A stretch of 5,886 nt of DNA from Marinilabiliaceae bacterium UBA5213. Its GTDB lineage: Bacteria; Bacteroidota; Bacteroidia; Bacteroidales; Marinilabiliaceae. The notes below the pieces were generated by a model, which was not told the origin of the DNA, searched no databases, and saw only the letters and a program-made list of their open reading frames with translations. The position numbers and the translations under genes are program-made. Of this stretch, positions 1 to 4,395 are shown piece by piece. The stretch lies in contig DHVH01000309.1 in the NCBI GenBank assembly GCA_002412555.1, positions 66,683 through 72,568 on the forward strand, read 5' to 3'. Every line of letters begins with the position of its first letter. The stretch's first letter is position 1.

Positions 1-353
1 TTCGCATCACCGTTTGTAGTGCCGGCACTGAGGCTTCGGGCCGATTAAACCAAAAAGCCGTTCAGGTAATGAAAGAGATCGACATCGATATCAGCCACCA
101 TACTTCCGATTCGGTAGAAAAGTATTTGGGTGACGAGTGGGATTATGTAATTACTGTCTGTGGTGGAGCGAATGAGGCTTGTCCGGCTTTTAGGGGAAAA
201 GTAAAGCACCGCTTACACATTGGATTCGACGACCCCTCGCATGCCGAAGGCACGCCTGAATTTATCATGAGCGAATTTTACCGTGTAAGGGATGAAATTA
301 AAGCGGGCTTTCACAAGTTCTATTCTGAGCAGATTAAACCATTCTTAAGCTAA
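1..353 (+). CDS. arsC: Arsenate reductase, thioredoxin-coupled (ArsC, low-MW phosphatase fold), 5'-truncated
   Basis: Reduces arsenate to arsenite in the cytoplasm, supplying the substrate for the efflux pump encoded next. The reading frame is open from the left edge (first full codon at base 3), so the visible 116 residues are the C-terminal part of a protein normally about 130-140 residues long. The P-loop with the first catalytic cysteine (CX5R) lies outside the window. Visible family marks are CSAGTEASGR near the start (usually VYSAGTEA), DYVITVC followed by EACP, which supply the two redox cysteines of the relay (Cys82 and Cys89 in the S. aureus enzyme), and a late GFDDPSHAEGT block followed by FYRVRDEI. 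These cysteines separate the thioredoxin-type ArsC from the glutaredoxin-type enzyme. The stop codon lies 9 bp before acr3, so the two are almost certainly co-transcribed. An ATG at 69 is internal and not the true start. The family call is firm; regulation (for example an upstream ArsR) cannot be seen. Confidence 0.93.
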   Translation, partial: RITVCSAGTEASGRLNQKAVQVMKEIDIDISHHTSDSVEKYLGDEWDYVITVCGGANEACPAFRGKVKHRLHIGFDDPSHAEGTPEFIMSEFYRVRDEIKAGFHKFYSEQIKPFLS

Positions 354-362
354 TGGACCGTT

Positions 363-1391
363 ATGGCAGAAAAAAGAAAAATTGCATTTTTTGAAAAGTA
401 TCTGACGCTTTGGGTGGCGTTGTGTATTGGGGGTGGCATTTTACTTGGCCAATGGGCCGGCGATACCATTGAGCTCTTAAGCAGTTGGGAAATAGCCAAT
501 GTGAATATACCGGTGGCCATTCTTATCTGGCTGATGATTTACCCCATGATGCTGCAGATTGATTTTTCCAGTGTGAAAAAGGTGGGGCAAAAGCCTAAAG
601 GCATTATTCTTACCGTGGTTGTCAATTGGCTCATTAAGCCTTTTACCATGGCCTTTTTTGCCTGGGTGTTCTTTTCTAAAATTTATGGGGCTTTTATAGA
701 GCCTGAACTGGCTGGGGAGTACATTGCCGGTGCCATTATTTTAGGAGCAGCCCCATGTACCGCTATGGTGTTTGTCTGGAGTTATCTTACCAATGGTGAC
801 CCCAATTATACGCTGGTGCAGGTTTCGGTCAACGACTTGATTATATTGGTGGCTTTTGTGCCTATTGTAGGATTGTTGCTGGGCATTACCAATATTACAA
901 TTCCTTATGACACCCTGGTGGCCAGTGTTATTGTGTTTGTCGTTGTGCCCCTGGTGGCGGGTGTCATTACCCAAAAAATACTGATTAAATCGCATGGCCA
1001 TAAATGGTTCAAAGAGGTGTTTCTGCAAAAGCTACGTCCTGTAAGCATTGTTGCGCTATTGGTGACTTTGCTGTTATTGTTTGCCTTTCAGGGACAAAAC
1101 ATCGTTAACAATCCCCTGATTATTCTGCTTGCGGCTATTCCGTTGGTCATACAGACTTACTTTATATTTTTTATTGCCTGGTACAGTGGTCGTTGGCTTA
1201 AGCTGCCCCATGCGGTTTGTGCCCCTGCTGCCATGATTGGTGCCAGTAACTTTTTTGAGCTGGCTGTAGCAGTGGCTATTGCGCTATTTGGCTTGCATTC
1301 ACCGGCAGCTCTGGTTACTGTGGTGGGTGTGTTGGTGGAGGTGCCTGTGATGCTTTCTTTGGTGTGGTTTGCCAATAGAAAAAGGTATTAG
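363..1391 (+). CDS. acr3: ACR3-family arsenite efflux permease
   Basis: Inner-membrane carrier that exports arsenite, completing detoxification of the product made by the ArsC upstream. The 342-residue length is normal for bacterial ACR3, and the sequence is almost continuous hydrophobic segments consistent with the family's ten helices. Key marks are GAAPCTAMVFVWS at residues 128-140, whose Cys132 corresponds to the essential helix-4 cysteine of characterised ACR3 proteins, followed by NGDPNYTLVQVSVND (144-158), and GASNFFELAVA (293-303), whose Glu299 is the likely counterpart of the conserved helix-9 acidic residue. The first ten residues are lysine/arginine-rich, as expected for a cytosolic N-terminus. 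The ATG at 363 is favoured by position and by the A-rich codons after it; there is no Shine-Dalgarno, as is usual in Bacteroidota. It is unrelated to the ArsB (IT superfamily) pumps, so the symbol arsB, though often used, would mislead. A strong terminator follows. Confidence 0.95.
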   Translation: MAEKRKIAFFEKYLTLWVALCIGGGILLGQWAGDTIELLSSWEIANVNIPVAILIWLMIYPMMLQIDFSSVKKVGQKPKGIILTVVVNWLIKPFTMAFFAWVFFSKIYGAFIEPELAGEYIAGAIILGAAPCTAMVFVWSYLTNGDPNYTLVQVSVNDLIILVAFVPIVGLLLGITNITIPYDTLVASVIVFVVVPLVAGVITQKILIKSHGHKWFKEVFLQKLRPVSIVALLVTLLLLFAFQGQNIVNNPLIILLAAIPLVIQTYFIFFIAWYSGRWLKLPHAVCAPAAMIGASNFFELAVAVAIALFGLHSPAALVTVVGVLVEVPVMLSLVWFANRKRY

Positions 1392-1456
1392 CCGACCAGA
1401 CAAAATTATTAGTTACACAGAGGTACACGGAGAAATAACGCAGTACCTTAGAAGTG

Positions 1457-1492
1457 AAAAAAGTCATTTTGTTACTACAAAATGACTTTTTT
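1457..1492 (+). terminator. Strong hairpin terminator ending the ars operon
   Basis: A perfect inverted repeat: AAAAAAGTCATTTTG at 1457-1471 pairs with CAAAATGACTTTTTT at 1478-1492. One more T-A pair leaves a four-base TACT loop, giving a 16-bp stem. The right arm ends in six T, so the hairpin and U-tract are combined, and the matching A-run on the left could make it act in both directions. It lies 65 bp after the acr3 stop and 30 bp before the candidate promoter of the next gene, so it separates the arsenic operon from the MFS gene. Confidence 0.85.
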
Positions 1493-1521
1493 AGACAGCC
1501 ACATTTTGGTATTATAATTCA

Positions 1522-1529
1522 TAACTTTG
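1522..1529 (+). promoter_or_regulatory. Candidate Bacteroidota -7 promoter element (TAACTTTG) for the MFS gene
   Basis: TAACTTTG is an exact match to the Bacteroidota TAnnTTTG element. A TTTG at 1505-1508 is the only nearby candidate for the -33 element, but the 13-bp gap is shorter than the usual spacing (about 17-20 bp), so the match is partial. The element ends only six bases before the ATG at 1536, which implies a transcript with almost no leader. It overlaps the in-frame TTG at 1527, which argues against that TTG being the start codon. Confidence 0.4.
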
Positions 1530-1535
1530 CCGGAT

Positions 1536-2846
1536 ATGAATTATAAGGGACTTTTCCATCCGGCCAGGTTTCCATTTTTTTATGGCTATGTGGTCGTACT
1601 TGCAGGCACCATAGGTGTCTGGGCAAGTTTACCCGGGCAGACAGTTGGTGTTTCTACTTTTACTGATCCGGTAAAGGATGCATTGGGCTTGAGTCGTGAC
1701 CAGTTTAGTACGGCCTACATGATTGGCACCATTCTGAGTTCCTTTTTTATCAGTGCCGCCGGGCGCTGGTTCGACCGTTACGGTGCGCGCATGGTGGCTG
1801 CCGGCTCGGCCCTTGTTTTGGCCTTAGGATTGTTTATTGCTTCGTTTGTCGATGTTATGTCTGCCGGCATCCAGTCGCTTCTGGCTATCCAGCATTGGTT
1901 GGTTCCTTTTATTTTAATGGTGGCTCTCTTTTTCGTCTTCCGCTTTTCCGGGCAGGGCATACTCACCATGTCGTCACGCAACATGGTGATGAAATGGTTT
2001 GAGCGTTTCAGAGGAAGAGTGAATGCCTTTAGTGCCTTAGCCATATCCTTGGGCTTTTCCATTGCGCCGGTATTGATTGACCGACTGATTATTGGTTTCG
2101 AATGGTATGGTGCCTGGCAGATAATGGCCTTGTGCTTGTTGCTGATGGCCGGGTTAGCGGTGCTTACTTTTAGGGATAGTCCTGAGAAATACGGATTGGT
2201 GCCTGATGGGCGAAAGGCCAGTGAACATTGCAAAGCCATTGAGAGCAAGGAGCTGCGAAGTTTTGAGCCGCATGAGGCTTTCAAAACGCGGGCGTTTTGG
2301 ATGTATTCCTTAATTTTGGCTTTCAACTCCTTTTTTATTACCGGCTTTACTTTTCATGTAGTATCCATATTTGAGTCTTCCGGCTATGCCCGTTCAGAAG
2401 CTATTTCTATTTTTGTTCCAATGGCGGTTGTCTCTGTGTCAGTCTCACTGTTTTTTAATTTTATGTCGGACTGGGTGCGCTTGAAGCTGCTGCTCTATAT
2501 CATGATTTCTGGTGGTTTTATGGCTGGTGTTGGGTTGATCGGGATGAGTCATGGATGGGGCTTGTACTTGTTGATTGCAGGGCAGGGCATTTCGGGGGGT
2601 ATGTTTTCTGTATTAAATGCGGTGGCATGGCCGCGCTTGTTTGGACGTAAGTTTATTGGAACTATTTCGGGTAAGGCTATGTCTATGATTGTTTTTGCCA
2701 GTGCGCTGGCGCCGGTGGCCTTCAGTTTGTCATACACAAAAATTGGCTCCTATGCTTTTGTGGCCATTCCTTCTTTGGCTTTTATTTTTTACCTCGCCAT
2801 TGCGTCTATAAAGGCCAACAACCCTAGATTGCCCGAGTCGAAATAA
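1536..2846 (+). CDS. MFS transporter, MCT/OFA-like (substrate unknown)
   Basis: Twelve-helix inner-membrane secondary transporter of 436 residues. The helix 2-3 loop carries a clear MFS motif A, GRWFDRYGAR (residues 76-85). Two further marks point to the monocarboxylate/oxalate-formate-antiporter branch: RNMVMKWFERFRGR (148-161), matching the WFxxxRG loop of that group, and PEKYGLVPDG (216-225) just after helix 6, a common signature there. The central loop of about 30 hydrophilic residues divides the two six-helix halves. The substrate is probably a small organic anion by family, but nothing in the sequence fixes it. An in-frame TTG at 1527 would add three residues; ATG at 1536 is preferred because the TTG lies inside the candidate promoter word. 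Although it follows arsC-acr3, the strong terminator between them makes a role in arsenic export unsupported, and it does not show features that identify it as ArsJ. The gene ends with tandem stops (TAA TAG), with no obvious terminator after it. Confidence 0.85.
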   Translation: MNYKGLFHPARFPFFYGYVVVLAGTIGVWASLPGQTVGVSTFTDPVKDALGLSRDQFSTAYMIGTILSSFFISAAGRWFDRYGARMVAAGSALVLALGLFIASFVDVMSAGIQSLLAIQHWLVPFILMVALFFVFRFSGQGILTMSSRNMVMKWFERFRGRVNAFSALAISLGFSIAPVLIDRLIIGFEWYGAWQIMALCLLLMAGLAVLTFRDSPEKYGLVPDGRKASEHCKAIESKELRSFEPHEAFKTRAFWMYSLILAFNSFFITGFTFHVVSIFESSGYARSEAISIFVPMAVVSVSVSLFFNFMSDWVRLKLLLYIMISGGFMAGVGLIGMSHGWGLYLLIAGQGISGGMFSVLNAVAWPRLFGRKFIGTISGKAMSMIVFASALAPVAFSLSYTKIGSYAFVAIPSLAFIFYLAIASIKANNPRLPESK

Positions 2847-2884
2847 TAGAAACTTTTCAATTTTATTTCCGTTGTATAAGATCG

Positions 2885-2941
2885 TTAGGTTGGAGACAGG
2901 CGAAGCGTAGTCCCGCGAAGCGGGATCATTAGGTCGATAGG
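2885..2941 (+). repeat. REP-like intergenic element, copy 1
   Basis: First of three related elements in the window. In order: left arm TTAGGTTGGAGACAGG, a GCGAAGC core at 2900-2906, the tetranucleotide GTAG at 2907-2910, a perfect 6-bp stem with GAA loop (TCCCGC-GAA-GCGGGA, 2911-2925), and a right arm ending in GATAGG that resembles the right arms of the other two copies. It lies 38 bp after the MFS stop and is not followed by a T-run, so it is not a standard intrinsic terminator, although the hairpin could protect the 3' end of the MFS transcript. The remaining bases to 3063 are A/T-rich leader for the CAP gene with no other structure seen. Confidence 0.75.
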
Positions 2942-3063
2942 CCAATAAGCTTTTTGTAATGAGCAGGAAGAATTTGAGTTGTAGTTTTTATAAGGAAAAA
3001 ATTGGGTATGCATTTTGTTATATTTAGGGTATAGGAGTTGGATAGAAAAGTAGCGGTTTATAA

Positions 3064-3552
3064 ATGAATAGGAAGACAATGAGGCAACAAGGAATCATAA
3101 TTTTGATGGGCATGCTGTTTTGGATGGCAACAGCTCAGGCCCAGAAGGTGGATGCCAACGTGATGTTACAGGAAGTCAATAAAGCCAGAGGCCTGAAGTG
3201 TAAGTGCGGCAATGAACGGTTTAAAGCAGCACCTCCTTTGGTGTGGGACCAAAAATTGGAGCGTGCTGCTCAGAAACATGCCGATGATATGGCCCGCAAG
3301 AAATTTTTCAGTCATACCGGCTCTGATAAATCTACGGTGAGCAGTCGTGTGGACAAGGAAAACTTTGATTGGATGTTAGTGGGTGAGAACATTGCCGACG
3401 GTTATAAAAGTGAAGTGGCTGTTGTGGCGGGTTGGATGGGTAGTCCGGGTCACTGCAAAAACATTATGAACCCGGAATTTACACATATGGGTGTAGCCGT
3501 TAGCAAGGATGGCAAGTATTGGGTGCAGGTGTTTGCTACGCCGATGGAGTGA
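3064..3552 (+). CDS. Secreted CAP/SCP-domain protein (YkwD-like)
   Basis: A 162-residue exported protein with a single CAP (cysteine-rich secretory/antigen 5/PR-1) domain. A signal peptide covers about residues 1-26: basic MNRKTMRQQ, a hydrophobic IIILMGMLFWMA stretch and an AQA cleavage site. The CAP domain follows from about 30 to 158, with the four cavity hallmarks: AAQKHADDMA (68-77), FFSHTG (His84), VGENIA (Glu108) and GHCKNIM (His130), then THMGVAV and YWVQVFA. His84, Glu108 and His130 fit the conserved metal-binding or catalytic-like residues of the fold. Cysteines at 46, 48 and 131 could form a disulfide once exported. The biochemical role of bacterial CAP proteins is mostly unknown; a cell-envelope or extracellular role is inferred. 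The ATG is preceded by A/T-rich GTTTATAA with no close Shine-Dalgarno. It appears monocistronic, flanked by repeats on both sides. Confidence 0.9.
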   Translation: MNRKTMRQQGIIILMGMLFWMATAQAQKVDANVMLQEVNKARGLKCKCGNERFKAAPPLVWDQKLERAAQKHADDMARKKFFSHTGSDKSTVSSRVDKENFDWMLVGENIADGYKSEVAVVAGWMGSPGHCKNIMNPEFTHMGVAVSKDGKYWVQVFATPME

Positions 3553-3584
3553 AGGTCAAGAGGTCAAGAGGTCAAGAGGTCAAA
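3553..3584. repeat. 8-bp tandem repeat, four units (AGGTCAAG)
   Basis: Three exact AGGTCAAG units at 3553-3560, 3561-3568 and 3569-3576 are followed by AGGTCAAA at 3577-3584. The array begins at the base directly after the CAP gene stop codon, so changes in copy number would not alter the protein. It opens a gap (3553-3816) that is otherwise also built of repeats. Confidence 0.9.
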
Positions 3585-3591
3585 AGGGAAG

Positions 3592-3614
3592 GGCACGAGT
3601 TACAAACTCGCGCC
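3592..3614. repeat. Imperfect inverted repeat (GGCACGAGTT / AACTCGCGCC)
   Basis: GGCACGAGTT at 3592-3601 pairs with AACTCGCGCC at 3605-3614 around an ACA loop, with one A/C mismatch in ten positions. No T-run follows, so it is not a typical terminator, but it is the strongest hairpin between the CAP stop and the REP-like copies and may shape the 3' end of that transcript. Its role is unknown. Confidence 0.55.
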
Positions 3615-3623
3615 AGCAGTTTA

Positions 3624-3693
3624 TTAGGTTGAGAGGCGAAGTGTAACGGAGTCCCGCGAAGCGGGATAAGAGAGGGGGAGAAGGGTTGATAGG
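3624..3693 (+). repeat. REP-like intergenic element, copy 2
   Basis: Same order as copy 1: left arm TTAGGTTGAGAGG (3624-3636), a degenerate first core GCGAAGT (3636-3642), the tetranucleotide GGAG (3648-3651), the perfect hairpin TCCCGC-GAA-GCGGGA (3652-3666) and a right arm beginning ATAAGA and ending TTGATAGG. Compared with copy 1 it has extra bases between the first core and the tetranucleotide, and a longer purine-rich right arm (18 purines in a row at 3668-3685). Confidence 0.78.
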
Positions 3694-3706
3694 GAAGGAA
3701 GGGATT

Positions 3707-3719
3707 TTAGGGTGAGAGG
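3707..3719 (+). repeat. Orphan left arm of the REP-like element
   Basis: TTAGGGTGAGAGG differs by one base from the left arm of copy 2 (TTAGGTTGAGAGG) and lies directly before the left arm of copy 3, with no hairpin of its own. It looks like a remnant or partial duplication of the element. Confidence 0.5.
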
Positions 3720-3722
3720 TTA

Positions 3723-3782
3723 TTAGATTGAGAGGCAAGCGAAGCGCAGCCCCGCGAAGCGGGATAAGATAGGGATTGATAG
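3723..3782 (+). repeat. REP-like intergenic element, copy 3
   Basis: Left arm TTAGATTGAGAGG (3723-3735), a GCGAAGC core (3739-3745), the tetranucleotide GCAG (3746-3749), hairpin CCCGC-GAA-GCGGG (3751-3763; the outermost T-A pair of the other copies is lost because C precedes it) and right arm ATAAGATAGGGATTGATAG. The hairpin sits 99 bp after that of copy 2, in the same orientation. Only about 35 bp separate it from the stop codon of the convergent yqaA-like gene. Confidence 0.75.
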
Positions 3783-3816
3783 TTAAAGGTTTGACAGTAG
3801 CTGGTTAGGGGGTATG

Positions 3817-4263
3817 TCAGGCAAAAAGTTCGATGCCTTTAAGGGTGAGGTAGCCCCATACGGCGTATCTGGCAGCCTTGCCGATTAGCATCCAAATGGC
3901 GGTAGGTACAAAGCGGGCTTTGATTAGGCCCAGCACTACGGCTATAGGGTCTCCTACCACTGGTAGCCAGCAGAAGAAAGCGATCCAGCCCTCTTTGCCG
4001 GCGATTCTTTGCCGGAGACGGGCTATTTTTTCGGCTTTAATTTTCAGATATTTCTCGATCCACTCCCATTTGCCCAGCCAGCCTATCCAGTATGAGGAGA
4101 GGCCACCCAACCAGTTGCCGGTGGTGGCTACGGCCAGACTGATATAGGGGTCAAAACCTGCCACCAACATGCCCGACAGCACCACTTCTGAGCTAAAGGG
4201 CAGTACCGTTGCAGCCAGGAAGCTGGCTGCAAATAAGGCCAAATATCCCATTTCCATTGTCAT
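3817..4263 (-). CDS. yqaA: YqaA-like small membrane protein (DedA/VTT superfamily)
   Basis: A 148-residue inner-membrane protein of the YqaA branch of the DedA/VTT (SNARE-associated) superfamily, shorter than canonical DedA proteins of about 200 residues and close to E. coli YqaA. Marks in order: LPFSSEVVLSG (21-31), the usual re-entrant region with its conserved glutamate; TGNWLGGLSSYWIG (48-61); a basic amphipathic loop (64-90); CWLPVVGDPIAVVLGL (98-113), where LPVVGDP is the strongest signature; and GKAARY (128-133), where the arginine is conserved. DedA relatives have been linked to lipid carrier or phospholipid flipping and to membrane homeostasis; a specific role for YqaA is not established. 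ATG codons at 4263, 4257 and 4251 are all possible starts. The first gives the longest form, and a TACTTTTG element ends five bases before it, so the transcript may be leaderless or begin at a later ATG. It is convergent with the CAP gene and divergent from the gene at 4396. Confidence 0.87.
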   Translation of the reverse strand: MTMEMGYLALFAASFLAATVLPFSSEVVLSGMLVAGFDPYISLAVATTGNWLGGLSSYWIGWLGKWEWIEKYLKIKAEKIARLRQRIAGKEGWIAFFCWLPVVGDPIAVVLGLIKARFVPTAIWMLIGKAARYAVWGYLTLKGIELFA

Positions 4264-4267
4264 CTTG

Positions 4268-4275
4268 CAAAAGTA
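4268..4275 (-). promoter_or_regulatory. Candidate -7 element (TACTTTTG) for the yqaA-like gene
   Basis: Read on the minus strand, this is TACTTTTG, an exact TAnnTTTG match. It ends four bases before the ATG at 4263, so transcription would start at or next to the start codon. No convincing TTTG -33 element was found at the usual distance, so support comes from the -7 word and its position only. Confidence 0.35.
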
Positions 4276-4302
4276 AACTTTTAGTTGTTGGGTAGCTATA
4301 AG

Positions 4303-4310
4303 TACTTTTG
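4303..4310 (+). promoter_or_regulatory. Candidate -7 element (TACTTTTG), distal, for the 4396 gene
   Basis: Exact TAnnTTTG match on the plus strand. TTG at 4285-4287 is a possible -33 element with a somewhat short 15-bp gap. Transcription from here would give a leader of roughly 75-80 bases before the ATG at 4396, and would exclude the TTG at 4285 as a start codon. Confidence 0.35.
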
Positions 4311-4352
4311 CTATTTTTATATCAGCCCCGTCAAAGAAAGCATCTTTATCGC

Positions 4353-4360
4353 TATTTTTG
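4353..4360 (+). promoter_or_regulatory. Candidate -7 element (TATTTTTG), proximal, for the 4396 gene
   Basis: A second TAnnTTTG match (TATTTTTG), 35 bases before the ATG at 4396, giving a leader of about 30 bases. No clear -33 partner is seen. The region is A/T-rich, so a chance match is possible; the distal element is an alternative. Confidence 0.28.
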
Positions 4361-4395
4361 TATGGTTGCTCATATATATAATCAGATGCACTGCT

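Larger units (their letters stand above)
4267..4311. promoter_or_regulatory. Inverted repeat in divergent promoter region (possible operator)
   Basis: GCAAAAGTA at 4267-4275 and TACTTTTGC at 4303-4311 are perfect 9-bp reverse complements separated by 27 bp. The left half also joins a second, tighter palindrome, AAAAGT-AA-ACTTTT, at 4269-4282, and the right half overlaps the palindrome AAGTACTT at 4300-4307. Part of the symmetry follows from having two back-to-back promoter words, but the extra palindromes could be a binding site shared by both genes. Confidence 0.35.

Noticed and set aside
741..1375. Minus-strand open frames of 95 and 72 codons inside acr3
   Set aside because: They lie antisense to a firmly identified permease gene, are low-complexity in composition (His/Asn- or Thr/Ala-rich) and match no known family.
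1778..2737. Minus-strand open frames of 182 and 62 codons inside the MFS gene
   Set aside because: They are antisense shadows of a clear transporter gene; the 182-codon frame has Lys/Ser/Ala-rich composition with no signature.
2911..2925. CCCGC-GAA-GCGGG hairpin as an intrinsic terminator for the MFS gene
   Set aside because: No T-run follows on either strand, and the same hairpin recurs with conserved arms elsewhere, so a repeat element explains it better.
3019..3026. TATATTTA as a -7 promoter element for the CAP gene
   Set aside because: It lacks the final G of TAnnTTTG, and the nearest TTG (3002-3004) is only 14 bp upstream; in such A/T-rich sequence this is not distinguishable from chance.
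2730..3079. Two overlapping minus-strand frames between the MFS and CAP genes
   Set aside because: They overlap the ends of both real genes, and the first is built across REP-like copy 1, which explains its odd composition.
3624..3782. CRISPR-like array formed by the repeated hairpins
   Set aside because: There are only two nearby copies with diverged arms, plus a third more than 700 bp away across a gene; spacing is irregular and no spacers or cas genes are present.
3878..4147. Plus-strand frame of 89 codons within the yqaA-like gene
   Set aside because: It is antisense to a gene with clear DedA/YqaA motifs and has no recognisable content.
4285..4395. Upstream TTG-started extension of the exported protein
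   Set aside because: The TTG lies upstream of both TAnnTTTG promoter candidates, and the extension would place 37 residues before an otherwise good signal peptide.
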